Source: Chitinophagaceae bacterium UBA4857 (GTDB lineage Bacteria > Bacteroidota > Bacteroidia > Chitinophagales > Chitinophagaceae). From it: a stretch of DNA of 39,993 bases. The notes beneath the pieces were generated by a model. That model was not told the DNA's origin and did not search any database. It worked only from the letters and a program-made list of their open reading frames with translations. Location of the stretch: positions 242,462 through 282,454 of the forward strand of contig DHEF01000002.1 in NCBI GenBank assembly GCA_002399735.1, given 5' to 3'. How positions within the stretch are numbered: the stretch's first letter is position 1; each line of letters starts with the position of its first letter. Below, in pieces: positions 6,976 to 16,322 of the stretch. The position numbers and the translations under genes were made by a program.

Positions 6976-9744
6976 TTATTTTCCGGGCATTTTATTAAAA
7001 GTGTAGGTAGCTTGTAACATAAAGTAACGGCTTAATCTGTCGTAGCGCTCTTCTTTCATAAAATTGCTGTTGATGTTTCTGCTAAAGCCAATATTCTGGT
7101 TAAATAAATCTCTGGCAAGGAAGGATAGTTTTAATACATCATTTTTCAGAAATGTTCTGCTAAGCTCTGCATTCCAGATGGTGAAGTTGTTGTTATCGGC
7201 AAATGTTTCTGTTTTTTGCCTGAAATCAAAACGAATATCGGAACGTATAGAAAATTTATAAGGCAGTTTTACATAACCATCTATTTCGCCGCCGTAACTC
7301 CAAAAGTTATTTTTTGCATCGGGGCGTAATGAAGATTTTGAAGCATTCCATGCAGCTTCGGGACGAAAACTAAAGTTATATTTGTCGCCTTTATTTAGCA
7401 TAAAGGTTGGCCCAAAGCCAAAGGTGTTGTAGTCGTTCCTGTTAAGGTTTGTGTCAATGTAGTTATAAGATCTTCCACCATTTAAATTTAGTGAAAAACC
7501 ATAGCCTGGTTTATCATTGCCTCCTTTTTCCCAGTTAATATAACTCCAATAGCTATAATTTCCATTTATATTAATGGGTTTTGATGTAGTGATACCTGTT
7601 GTTGTATCATAGGTGTTCATGCTGGTAATAGCATTATCTTGTAATGACATACCTGCATTAGCATACATATATTGGTTACTTAACACTTTATAATCGTTAA
7701 AATTCAGGCTTAGATTATGATTAAAACCAACTTTTAAATCGGGATTGCCCACCTGTAAAAATAAATTATTGGCATTGTTGATAATTGGTTGTAATTGAGA
7801 AATACTAGGCTGTAAGGTTCGTCCGGTATAGGATAGGCCTATATTCGTTTGACTTTTTACACTATAGTTTACATTAGCTTGTGGCGTAAATCGTGTAAAG
7901 TTGTAAATGTTAGTAGTTTGTTTGTCCAGGTTTTTAAGGTTTAGTTTTATATCCGTTAAACCGGTACCAAAACCAAAACGCAACTTTTTACTAATGTATC
8001 TGGCAAGGATGCTACCGGTATTGGATGTGGCTGTAAAGTCGAAATTATTACTAAATAACGGGTTTAAAATCGTGTAATTATCATCCACATCTTTGTTGTA
8101 AGTATTTTGATGAGCGTTTGCTTTGTTATAGTTAATGCTGTATTCTGCTACGATGTTCCAGGTTTTACTTATGGGTTCATTATAAGTGAATTTTGCGCCT
8201 AGTGTATTGGAATTACCTGTAATGTATTTAGTTTGGTCGGTTGTTTCACTAGTTCCTTTTGATACAAATCTTGAGTAAGCATTAAGGTATTGATCGCCGT
8301 TGTCTTCAGTAAATGTATGCCGAAGCGTTGCAATAAACATACGTCCGCTTTTCATAAACATTTGTTTATAAGTAAGAACATTGTTTATTGATTTATTGGC
8401 ATTATAGTTTGCATTTAATAGCTGATTTACATTAAGGGTATCTCTTACCTGGCTTTCTCCATTGGGGCTGGAAACAGAATTGCTAAAAGTTTCACTTAAA
8501 TTATCAGTGGTTTTATAAGAAGCAGCGACTGTATACTTTATGGATGCTAAGGAGTCTATTTTCCATTCATACTTGCCATTAGCGTTGTGTCGTTGTACCA
8601 GGCCTTTGCTGTAAGACGATGCATTTTGATAAATTGTTTTATCTTTTAAAAAAGTCTCTTCAATTGTTGTACCCCTGTTAACAGTACCTAACCGATTATA
8701 CAAATAAGAAATATTAAGGTTTTGTTTACCTTCTTTCCATTTATCGGAATATAAAGCACCGGCGGTGTAAGCGTTTGGCAGGCCTCTTAACCCCCAGCTA
8801 CTAAATTCATCGCTGGTGCCAAAACTGTAATAATAACCCGTCAGTTCATCGTACTCGTAATCGTTTTCAATGCCTAATTTATTCCGCTCTTCCCAGCCAA
8901 TGCTGCCGGTATTGGTATTGCTTTTAGTACCATATACCGATACTTTCCTGTTACCTTTAAAATTGTTAAACATGGCTTTGGCATCGTGCAGGTTGTCAAA
9001 GTTGCTGCCTAATTCGGCCTTGCCAAAATACCCTTTTTTTGCACTGGCTTTAAGCTTAATATCAATTGTTTTTCCAACATCACCATTGCCCACACCTTTT
9101 AATTGGTCTTGTTCTGATTTAGCTTCATAAATCTGCACTTTATCTACTGCTTTAGCACCAATATTCTGCGTAGCAATGGTAGGGTCATCGCCAAAAAATT
9201 CTTCACCATCCACTAAAACTCTTTGGGCTTTTTTCCCTTGTACAGTAATTTCCCCTTTGCTATTTACCTGAAACCCTGGTAATGCCCTGAATAATTCTTC
9301 AACTGTTGCACCATCACGTACTTTAAAACTGTCGGCAATAAACTCAGTAGTATCGCCTTTTATACGTATGGCCGATCCTGACCGTACCACCACCTCATCT
9401 AATAAAGTACTGGTTAAGGTTAGTGCAATATTGCCTAAGTCAAAAGTTTCACCATCCTTCAACATTACTTTATCGGCATAGTCAGCATATTTGGGATAGC
9501 TGATTAAATATAAATAACTACCTGCAGGTAATTTTGGGGTTAAAAACTCTCCTGATTTGTTTGATCGGGTAAAACCGGCTAGTGTAGAATCTTTCTCATT
9601 TAAAATGCTGATGACAGCATTGTTTAAAAACTTATTGTCGGCTGTATCTTTAATAACACCTTTAATAGTTTGTGCAAAGCCGGTTGAGCAAAAAAAAGCT
9701 GTAAGCAATAATAGCAGCAGGCGGGAAGCAGTTGTTTGTTTCAT
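6976..9744 (-). CDS. Outer-membrane TonB-dependent-type receptor (beta-barrel)
   Basis: This 922-residue outer-membrane protein has a signal peptide (1-24, ending GFA, Gln25 next). A carboxypeptidase-regulatory-like beta-sandwich follows (about 25-110, TIKGVIKDTADNKF). Then comes a plug-like domain (about 115-235; TVEELFRALPGFQV, KAQRVLVDGEEFFGDDP, AVDKVQIYEAK). The rest is a large 22-strand-type barrel of the outer-membrane beta-barrel family, ending YFMLQATYTFNKMPGK. It has no SusD partner, so it is not a standard glycan-uptake pair. It heads a two-gene unit with the GLPGLI gene. The ligand cannot be told from sequence; siderophore, peptide or metal uptake are possible. ATG start at 9744. 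Confidence 0.9.
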   Translation of the reverse strand: MKQTTASRLLLLLLTAFFCSTGFAQTIKGVIKDTADNKFLNNAVISILNEKDSTLAGFTRSNKSGEFLTPKLPAGSYLYLISYPKYADYADKVMLKDGETFDLGNIALTLTSTLLDEVVVRSGSAIRIKGDTTEFIADSFKVRDGATVEELFRALPGFQVNSKGEITVQGKKAQRVLVDGEEFFGDDPTIATQNIGAKAVDKVQIYEAKSEQDQLKGVGNGDVGKTIDIKLKASAKKGYFGKAELGSNFDNLHDAKAMFNNFKGNRKVSVYGTKSNTNTGSIGWEERNKLGIENDYEYDELTGYYYSFGTSDEFSSWGLRGLPNAYTAGALYSDKWKEGKQNLNISYLYNRLGTVNRGTTIEETFLKDKTIYQNASSYSKGLVQRHNANGKYEWKIDSLASIKYTVAASYKTTDNLSETFSNSVSSPNGESQVRDTLNVNQLLNANYNANKSINNVLTYKQMFMKSGRMFIATLRHTFTEDNGDQYLNAYSRFVSKGTSETTDQTKYITGNSNTLGAKFTYNEPISKTWNIVAEYSINYNKANAHQNTYNKDVDDNYTILNPLFSNNFDFTATSNTGSILARYISKKLRFGFGTGLTDIKLNLKNLDKQTTNIYNFTRFTPQANVNYSVKSQTNIGLSYTGRTLQPSISQLQPIINNANNLFLQVGNPDLKVGFNHNLSLNFNDYKVLSNQYMYANAGMSLQDNAITSMNTYDTTTGITTSKPININGNYSYWSYINWEKGGNDKPGYGFSLNLNGGRSYNYIDTNLNRNDYNTFGFGPTFMLNKGDKYNFSFRPEAAWNASKSSLRPDAKNNFWSYGGEIDGYVKLPYKFSIRSDIRFDFRQKTETFADNNNFTIWNAELSRTFLKNDVLKLSFLARDLFNQNIGFSRNINSNFMKEERYDRLSRYFMLQATYTFNKMPGK

Positions 9745-9920
9745 TATATTTTATGGTAGCTCTACTTGTTATTACACACATTTACCTACACACAATTTCC
9801 ATTATGCAAATATGACTCACAAAACGTAGCTAAGGTTACCGTTTGTGTATGTATAATGTTAATTTTTAAATAAAAAGTTGTAATATGTGATGCAACACTT
9901 CACTATTTCCACAATTATTT

Positions 9921-11864
9921 ATGAAGAAAAAGTTTGAAGAAGAAAATTTTATCGATACCAGTCTGCCGGTATGGAGTTATTCTTTATTAAATAATGAGGA
10001 TATTCAAAACTTTCAGAACGGTACCAACTACAGGTTGTATGAAAAGTTTGGCTCACACAATATTCAGGTAAACAATCAATGGGGCATGTACTTTTGTGTA
10101 TGGGCACCCAATGCTTCAAGTGTGAGTGTAATAGGCAATTTTAACAATTGGCAAAGCAATACACATACGTTAACGGCACGATGGGATAAAAGTGGCATTT
10201 GGGAAGGTTTTATTCCCGGATTTGGCCTTGGTGAAATTTACAAATACCATATAGTTAGTATAAATGATATTGTAACAGAGAAGACAGATCCTTTTGCAAA
10301 TTATTGTGAACTTCGACCTAAATCTGCTACTATAAGCTGGAGCTTAGATTATATATGGGCTGATAAAAACTGGATGCGTAAACGAAAAAAGCACAATTCG
10401 CTGCAAGCTCCGTGGAGTGTTTATGAAGTACATTTGGCCAGTTGGCAACGTCCTAATCCGGATGATGAAGGCAGTTATAATACCTACGACCAAATAGCCG
10501 AACGCTTAGTGCCTTATGTAAAAGGAATGGGCTTTACGCATGTGGAGTTAATGCCTGTAATGGAATATCCATTTGATGGTAGTTGGGGGTATCAATGTAC
10601 AGGTTATTTTGCTGCTACTTCCCGCTTTGGCGATCCGCAGGGTTTAATGCGTTTGATTGATACCTTTCATCAACAAAATATTGGCGTAATACTGGATTGG
10701 GTGCCATCACATTTTCCTAATGATGCGCATGGCCTGTATATGTTTGACGGAACACATACTTATGAATATGCGGATATGCGTAAAGGGTTTCATCCCGATT
10801 GGAACAGTTATATTTTTAACTATAAACGTGGCGAAGTAAAATCATTTCTTATCAGTAGCGCCATGTTTTGGTTAGATAAATATCATATTGATGGTATAAG
10901 GGTAGATGCGGTGAGCTCTATTTTAAAACTGGATTACTCACGTAAAGAAGGGGAGTGGGAGCCTAACGAAATGGGTGGTAATGGTAACCTGGAAGCTATT
11001 GCTTTTATAAAAGATTTTAATGAAACGGTGTTTCGGGATTTTCCTGATGTACAAACTATTGCCGAAGAGTCAACCGATTGGCCCGGCGTTTCTACACCAA
11101 CCTGGCAGGAAGGATTGGGCTTTGGTATGAAATGGATGATGGGGTGGATGCATGATACATTGGACTTTTTTAAAGCAGACCCCATAACACGGAAAAATTT
11201 ACAGGATAAGTTTTCGTTTAGTATGATGTATTATTATGACGAAAACTTTATGCTGCCACTTAGCCATGATGAAGTAGTGCATGGCAAAAGCCCCATGTTA
11301 TATAAAATGCCCGGCGACGAGTGGCAAAAGTTTGCTAACCTGCGTTTAATGTACACATATATGTGGACGCATCCCGGTGCCAAGCTGTTATTTATGGGTA
11401 ATGAATTTGGGCAAACATCTGAATGGAATTATAAGTCCCAGTTAGATTGGCATTTGTTACAATTTGACCCGCATAGATTGTTGCAGGATTGTGTAAAAGA
11501 CCTCAACGATTTATTAACAAATCAACCTGCACTTTATCAAAAACAATTTAATGAAGAAGGCTTTGAATGGGTAAACTTAAATAACCGGAACGAATCGGTA
11601 ATGGTATACAAACGAAAAGGTTTAAAGCCTAAGGACGATATTGTTATTATTCTAAATATGACACCGGTAGTTCGGTACAATTGGGAGGTAGAAGTATTAG
11701 GTAAAAAATATACACAAGAAATTTTCAACTCTGATAGTACACAATATTGGGGTACCGGAACGGTTTACAATCCCGAGTTAAATTGTCAAATTCTTGATCG
11801 TGAACAAAAAAAATATAAAATCATCGTAAATCTACCTGCGCTTTCTGCAATTGTGTTAAAATAA
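9921..11864 (+). CDS. glgB: 1,4-alpha-glucan branching enzyme
   Basis: This 647-residue cytoplasmic enzyme of glycogen synthesis forms alpha-1,6 branches by moving glucan segments. It has an N-terminal CBM48 domain (about 45-135; YFCVWAPNASSVSVIGNFNNW), a GH13 barrel and a C-terminal beta domain. Catalytic residues are the nucleophile Asp329 (GIRVDAV), the acid/base Glu382 (AEES) and Asp450 (LSHDEVVHGK). GVILDWVPSHF is conserved region I. The length fits the branching enzymes without an extra N-terminal domain. It is divergent from the receptor gene, with 176 nt between, and monocistronic. It is the only clear glycogen-synthesis gene here; glgA and glgC are not in the window. Confidence 0.96.
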   Translation: MKKKFEEENFIDTSLPVWSYSLLNNEDIQNFQNGTNYRLYEKFGSHNIQVNNQWGMYFCVWAPNASSVSVIGNFNNWQSNTHTLTARWDKSGIWEGFIPGFGLGEIYKYHIVSINDIVTEKTDPFANYCELRPKSATISWSLDYIWADKNWMRKRKKHNSLQAPWSVYEVHLASWQRPNPDDEGSYNTYDQIAERLVPYVKGMGFTHVELMPVMEYPFDGSWGYQCTGYFAATSRFGDPQGLMRLIDTFHQQNIGVILDWVPSHFPNDAHGLYMFDGTHTYEYADMRKGFHPDWNSYIFNYKRGEVKSFLISSAMFWLDKYHIDGIRVDAVSSILKLDYSRKEGEWEPNEMGGNGNLEAIAFIKDFNETVFRDFPDVQTIAEESTDWPGVSTPTWQEGLGFGMKWMMGWMHDTLDFFKADPITRKNLQDKFSFSMMYYYDENFMLPLSHDEVVHGKSPMLYKMPGDEWQKFANLRLMYTYMWTHPGAKLLFMGNEFGQTSEWNYKSQLDWHLLQFDPHRLLQDCVKDLNDLLTNQPALYQKQFNEEGFEWVNLNNRNESVMVYKRKGLKPKDDIVIILNMTPVVRYNWEVEVLGKKYTQEIFNSDSTQYWGTGTVYNPELNCQILDREQKKYKIIVNLPALSAIVLK

Positions 11865-11955
11865 TTACAGTTTGGAGGGGTTATTGCTATAAAGCTGCGG
11901 TGTAAAATGTAATTTTATGAAACCTCTTTTTTTAAATCCATAATTTGAAAGACCT

Positions 11956-13011
11956 ATGACCTCTAAACTATTCTACTTTCTCTGCCTGTGTGGGTTGTTA
12001 TTTGCTGTTTCGGCAACTGCTAAATCCGGTACACAGATAGAGTTTGAGGACAGCACCTCGCACTATCTGGAGCAGGGACGTATAGAAAAAACAAAAGGTC
12101 GTAAGCTAGAGTCTTTAAAACAATTTGAAAAAGCCTACGCTTACGATTCTACCCATGCTGAAGTTATTAACGAATTAGCCACTACTTACTACGATTTACG
12201 CAAGTATGCAAAGTCAAAAGATATGCATGCTAAGATGATTAAAATGGGTAAGGCCGATTTGGAACATTACAAACAAGCTTTTCAGTTATCCTTTAATTTA
12301 AAACAATACGACGAAGCATTGCATTATGCAGCTGCTTTAAAAAAGAAATCACCGGAAGAAAATATCTCTTTCATGGTAGGTCAAATTCACCAGAAAAAAG
12401 GAAACCTGGGCGAAGCCATCAAACATTTTAATCAATCAATAAAGGAAGACCCGAAAAATGCCGAAGCACCTTACTTAATTGCAAGAGCGTATACCGACAT
12501 GATGAACTACAAAACGGCTATTCCTTATTTTAAACAAGCTATTGAATTAGATGGTACTAAAGCACATTGGGTGTACGAGTTAGGTTTGGTTTATTACGCC
12601 ATGAACGATGATAAAAATGCATTAACCTATTTATTATTAGCCGGCGAAAAAGGTGTACGTAAGGATAATACTTATCTTGAAAACCTGGCCATAGCCTACT
12701 TAAATACCGGCAAATTAAACGAAGGCGCAGCCATTTTAAAAGAAGCATTAGAGCGTCGCCCTTCCGATCAGAATTTATTAAACATGCTGGCCGAAGCCTA
12801 CTACGATAAAGGTAAATACAAAGACGCTATTGAGTACTGGGACAGAATGTTAGAGTACGATAAACAAAATGCATCTGCCTTGTACATGATTGGTATGTGT
12901 TACATTAAAGACGGTGATAAACAAAAGGGTCAACGCCTTTGCGATAAAGCCATTGAAATTAATCCAGCTTTAGCATCTTTAAAACATAAGAAAGAAATCC
13001 CCGGAATGTAA
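11956..13011 (+). CDS. Exported tetratricopeptide-repeat protein
   Basis: This 351-residue protein has a signal peptide (about 1-22, ending SATA) followed by an array of at least six TPR units from about residue 35 to 335. Examples are ESLKQFEKAYAYDSTHAEVI, EAIKHFNQSIKEDPKNAEAP, TAIPYFKQAIELDGTKAHW and DAIEYWDRMLEYDKQNASAL. TPR arrays are protein-binding scaffolds; the partner is unknown. It is the one clear non-lipoprotein signal peptide here with Lys rather than Gln after the predicted cleavage site. It follows glgB by 91 nt and ends in its own terminator. Confidence 0.88.
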   Translation: MTSKLFYFLCLCGLLFAVSATAKSGTQIEFEDSTSHYLEQGRIEKTKGRKLESLKQFEKAYAYDSTHAEVINELATTYYDLRKYAKSKDMHAKMIKMGKADLEHYKQAFQLSFNLKQYDEALHYAAALKKKSPEENISFMVGQIHQKKGNLGEAIKHFNQSIKEDPKNAEAPYLIARAYTDMMNYKTAIPYFKQAIELDGTKAHWVYELGLVYYAMNDDKNALTYLLLAGEKGVRKDNTYLENLAIAYLNTGKLNEGAAILKEALERRPSDQNLLNMLAEAYYDKGKYKDAIEYWDRMLEYDKQNASALYMIGMCYIKDGDKQKGQRLCDKAIEINPALASLKHKKEIPGM

Positions 13012-13033
13012 AAATATTTCATCCATAATTTAT

Positions 13034-13060
13034 AAGCCTGCAACCATGCAGGCTTTTTTA
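13034..13060 (+). terminator. Rho-independent terminator after the TPR gene
   Basis: AAGCCTGCA (13034-13042) pairs with TGCAGGCTT (13047-13055), loop ACCA, followed by T to 13059. Confidence 0.92.
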
Positions 13061-13668
13061 TTTGGGGCTTTCAGCTATGTTGCTACTATCACCTTTATAT
13101 ACGGCTGTGCGCTTGTAGTGGCCGGCCTGCACACAATTATCATCACACAAAGGCCAGCTACCGCTTCCATCCGCCAGCCCCTCAGCAATAGTAATGCTAT
13201 TGGGCATTGGGCAAAAGTCTTACATTCTAAACTACCGTCATCCTGAGCAAAGCCTATCGTATGGACATATTTTCATATTTTTTTCTACCAAGCTAACAAG
13301 ACTCTGTAGAAGAAAGGAAAAACTGTCTTCCCATCCCATCGGGATGGAATGTTTATAGAACAAGAAAAGCAACAAGGATCTGCGACCCCGAAGAGTGCCG
13401 AATATTAATATTTAGCTACAAGGGAGAAGTGTTTTAGGGTTATTGATTTTTTAATTTGGCTAAAACCTTTTCCTTATTAACAAGCCAAGCATTATAATTT
13501 GAAAATGTGTTCACACCATAGAAGCAAAGCGAAGGATCTCCTTGTGTAATTTAATTGCTATGATTGCAGTATACCTCTCCCAATATTTAAACTTCATCAA
13601 TTTACTCACTCACGGTCTTTCGGACTTCCCGACTTTCTTCAATTCCCTCTGATCAATATAGTTATGTA

Positions 13669-13760
13669 GCACCACCGAAAAGTCGGGGTGCACCTTGCAT
13701 AATGTTGAGTAAAGTTACAGGTGTACAAGAGTGCGACGCAAGGGACGATCATCTGTGTTA
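13669..13760 (+). repeat. Dispersed intergenic repeat, copy C
   Basis: 13669-13750 matches 36258-36339 at 75 of 82 positions, and 13723-13760 matches the reverse complement of 30558-30595 at all but one of 38. Inside, GTGCACCT (13688-13695) can pair with AGGTGTAC (13719-13726). The hallmark is AAGAGTGCGACGCAAGGGAC. Confidence 0.9.
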
Positions 13761-13852
13761 ATGCTGCCGGTAACATAAAAATATTTATTTGTCATTTTGT
13801 GGCCTGCAAACAGGCTTTGGTACTCATTTTTTACTTTCTGCTATATAAACTT

Positions 13853-13860
13853 TAATTTTG
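13853..13860 (+). promoter_or_regulatory. -7 element almost touching the iscA-like start
   Basis: TAATTTTG fits TAnnTTTG. It ends only 4 nt before the ATG at 13865, so a transcript started from it would have little or no 5' leader. No good -33 TTTG is visible (TTTA at about 13830). Confidence 0.45.
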
Positions 13861-13864
13861 CTGT

Positions 13865-14206
13865 ATGGAAGCAATTAATACTCCAATCAGCCTGACTCCA
13901 ACGGCGATTGTAGAGATAAATAAATTAATGTCTGCTGAGGGGTTTGATACCACGCAACGATTACGTGTAGGTGTAAAGGGTGGCGGCTGCTCGGGCATGA
14001 GTTATATTTTAGGTTTTGACTACGTTAAAGAAAACGATAACGAATTTGAGATAGAAGGCATTTTGTGTGTGATGAATAAATCGCATGAGCTTTACTTAGA
14101 AGGTATCCAGATTGACTGGCATAACGGTTTAGAAAACCGTGGTTTTGTTTTTAGTAATCCAAACGCAAGCAGTACTTGTGGTTGCGGCACCTCTTTTTCA
14201 GTTTAA
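13865..14206 (+). CDS. HesB/IscA-family iron-sulfur assembly protein
   Basis: This 113-residue A-type carrier protein accepts or delivers Fe-S clusters to client proteins in the cytoplasm. The three conserved cysteines are Cys42 (GGGCSGMSY) and Cys105/Cys107 (STCGCGTSF), in the expected positions and spacing. The length is normal for the family. No iscS, iscU or suf gene is adjacent, so IscA, SufA or ErpA cannot be separated. The next gene, a methyltransferase, starts 7 nt after the stop, so the two are probably cotranscribed. A -7 box lies just upstream of the ATG. Confidence 0.93.
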   Translation: MEAINTPISLTPTAIVEINKLMSAEGFDTTQRLRVGVKGGGCSGMSYILGFDYVKENDNEFEIEGILCVMNKSHELYLEGIQIDWHNGLENRGFVFSNPNASSTCGCGTSFSV

Positions 14207-14213
14207 TATACAC

Positions 14214-15110
14214 ATGTCAACCACTATTCATTACAATGCCTGTCCGGTTTGCGGATCGGGTAATATACAGCCCGTTTTTTCGGTAAAAGATTTTACAGTT
14301 AGTCAGCAACAGTTTGCAATTGTTGCCTGTGCAACATGCACGTTGCGGTTTACGCAAGACGTGCCGGATGCTGCTACTATCGGGCCTTATTATAAATCGG
14401 AAGATTATATTTCGCATACCAATACAAGTAAAGGACTGGTTAATAAATTGTACCAGGCTGTGCGTCGTTATACCATGAAGGTGAAACGTAACCTGATACA
14501 AAAAAAAACCGGCTTACAAAAAGGTAGTTTATTGGATATGGGCTGTGGCACCGGAACTTTTTTGCATACCATGCAACAAAACGGCTGGCAGGTAACGGGT
14601 ATGGAACCGGACGATACTGCACGTGCTGCTGCTAAACAAGCGTATGGCTTAACGATTGACTCGCCTGCGCAATTTTATAATTTAGCTGCAGAACAGTTTG
14701 ATGCTATTACATTATGGCATGTATTGGAACATGTACATGATTTACATGCGTACATAGCGCAGTTGAAAAAAATATTAAAACCTAACGGCCGTATTTTTAT
14801 TGCAGTACCAAACTACCAGGCGGCTGAAGAAAATGTGTACAACGAGTATTGGGCAGCGTATGATGTGCCACGACATCTGTATCATTTTTCACCTGAATCT
14901 GTAAGGGTATTAATGCAAAAACATCAATTGCAGGTAAGTGCCTACAAACCTATGTGGTTTGATAGTTATTATATTTCGCTTTTAAGCAGCCGGTATAAAA
15001 ATGGTAAATCAAATTGGTTGGCGGCTTTTTGGCATGGTACAACATCTAACATAAAAGCATTGGGTAATGCGCAAAAATGCAGCTCGGTTATTTATGTTAT
15101 AAAGAAGTAA
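14214..15110 (+). CDS. Zinc-ribbon class I SAM-dependent methyltransferase
   Basis: This 298-residue protein has an N-terminal zinc ribbon (Cys10, Cys13, Cys39, Cys42: CPVCGSG and CATC). A Rossmann-fold methyltransferase follows, with motif I LLDMGCGTGTF near residue 104. LWHVLEHVHD, the later VPNY strand and a conserved C-terminal tail (SNIKALGNAQKCSSVIYVIKK split at NAQ) follow. The family acts on diverse small molecules, sugars or lipids; the substrate is unknown. I chose the ATG at 14214 because upstream codons overlap the end of the Fe-S gene in another frame. It lies 7 nt after that gene. Confidence 0.85.
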   Translation: MSTTIHYNACPVCGSGNIQPVFSVKDFTVSQQQFAIVACATCTLRFTQDVPDAATIGPYYKSEDYISHTNTSKGLVNKLYQAVRRYTMKVKRNLIQKKTGLQKGSLLDMGCGTGTFLHTMQQNGWQVTGMEPDDTARAAAKQAYGLTIDSPAQFYNLAAEQFDAITLWHVLEHVHDLHAYIAQLKKILKPNGRIFIAVPNYQAAEENVYNEYWAAYDVPRHLYHFSPESVRVLMQKHQLQVSAYKPMWFDSYYISLLSSRYKNGKSNWLAAFWHGTTSNIKALGNAQKCSSVIYVIKK

Positions 15111-15114
15111 TGGT

Positions 15115-15915
15115 TTATTTACTAAAATCTATTTCGTACAAGGTTGGCCATAACTTACCGGTGATATAAGTTTTTTTGGTATCAGCATCATAAGCAATAC
15201 CATTGGGTACATCTGCATTTGGTGCATCCTTTTTTACATTATTCCAAATATCCTGTATGTTTATTTGCCCTACCACAACGCCGTTGGAAGGGTCGATTTT
15301 AAAAATATAAGGAGCACCCCATTGGTTGGCATACACATAACCATTAATGTATTCCAGTTCGTTTAAATTAAAAGCAAGCTGCCCGTTAAACCGTACGGAT
15401 TGTGTACGTAGTAAGTCAAATGTAGAAGGCTCATAAAAATATAAATTACTGCCACCATCGCTTACAATTAAATCTTTTCCATTGTGTGTAATTCCCCAAC
15501 CTTCGGTGTTAAGCGGAAATTCTTTTACTTTTTTTAAATCGGGTAGGGTGTAAACAAATACTACTTTTTCTTGCCATGTAAGTTGATAAACTGTATCGTT
15601 AAGTATGGTAATACCTTCGCCAAAATATTTATCGTCAAGGCTAACACTTTTTACAGCCTTACCTGTATTAAGATCAATCTCCATTAATTTAGATTCACCT
15701 TTATTGCCAGTGCCTTCGTATAATTTGCCTTTATACACTACCAAACCTTGTGTAAAGGAGCTTACATGGTGTGGGTATTGTTTTAATACAGAATAACTAA
15801 TGGGCTGAACAGTATTTTCATTTTCCTCTGGCGTATTGCCATTTGGCTTATCGCCATTATTACATGCGGCTAAAAAAAGTGCAAATGCTAAAAGAAAACG
15901 GTATGGTCTCATCAT
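15115..15915 (-). CDS. Glutaminyl-peptide cyclotransferase, lipoprotein
   Basis: This 266-residue lipoprotein has a signal peptide with lipobox LAAC, Cys18. The remainder is the plant-type (type I) glutaminyl cyclase beta-propeller. Visible family segments are SSFTQGLVVYKGKLYEGTG, FGEGITILNDTVYQLTWQ, EGWGITHNGKDLIVSDG, LNELEYINGYVYANQWG and DVPNGIAYD. The enzyme turns N-terminal Gln into pyroglutamate. This fits the many exported proteins here whose mature form would start with Gln. ATG at 15915 or 15912; the frame also has a TTG at 15918. It is convergent with the methyltransferase, 4 nt apart. Confidence 0.9.
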   Translation of the reverse strand: MMRPYRFLLAFALFLAACNNGDKPNGNTPEENENTVQPISYSVLKQYPHHVSSFTQGLVVYKGKLYEGTGNKGESKLMEIDLNTGKAVKSVSLDDKYFGEGITILNDTVYQLTWQEKVVFVYTLPDLKKVKEFPLNTEGWGITHNGKDLIVSDGGSNLYFYEPSTFDLLRTQSVRFNGQLAFNLNELEYINGYVYANQWGAPYIFKIDPSNGVVVGQINIQDIWNNVKKDAPNADVPNGIAYDADTKKTYITGKLWPTLYEIDFSK

Positions 15916-15918
15916 CAA

Positions 15919-16322
15919 AAAAGCTTTATAATTTTATACTGGTTCCGGTATTTCCAAATGCAAAGAAAATAATTTTTACAATATCGTAGTTTTACTATGG
16001 GGTAAAATTAACTTGGTATTAGAAAAACTTCTATATTTGGCATAGTTAAACACGCAGCTTGATTAAAAAAACTGCCTATTTCCTAATCTCCTGAGAAAGC
16101 TATCCGTTTCCCTCAACACCAATTTATAATTTTTTAGTATTCCAATTCAGTTGTGCTGATTTATGCATAAAAGTTACATACTGCTTTTATACGTGAATAA
16201 CACAAAATGCCGATTTAACGGTAACTGAACTGTAATATATGCCCTTTTCCAAACTTCTGAAGAATCTGTACCAATTCCGCCTGAATATACCTGTTGTATT
16301 TACTAAATGATATTCACTGCAT
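15919..16322. other. Divergent intergenic region, promoters probable
   Basis: This 400-nt gap lies between two divergently transcribed genes. It holds a TATATTTG -7-like box on the plus strand at 16032-16039, with CTTG at 16012 but only 16 nt between them, shorter than at other promoters here. I see no gene, tRNA or repeat. If that box is used, the metalloprotease mRNA would have a leader of roughly 280 nt. Confidence 0.4.

Larger units (their letters stand above)
13061..13864. other. 800-nt gene-free region made of repeat fragments
   Basis: No credible gene is seen. The region holds several repeat pieces: 13072-13091 (cagctatgttgctactatca) resembles the reverse complement of copy A; 13192-13208 is an exact inverted match to 27784-27800; GTCATCCTGAGC (13237-13248) and AGCGAAGGATCTCC (13528-13541) look like two halves of a common intergenic element; GTCTTTCGGACTTC (13615-13628) is an exact inverted match to 27573-27586; and 13669-13760 is a long repeat copy. 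The last 12 nt include a -7 box for the next gene. Confidence 0.7.

Noticed and set aside
2788..11864. A glycogen operon
   Set aside because: tilS and the minus-strand GLPGLI and receptor genes lie between the GT35 and glgB genes, and the GT35 gene has a strong terminator.
13046..13246. Open frame of 66 codons after the TPR gene
   Set aside because: It starts inside the terminator hairpin and runs over repeat fragments; no family features.
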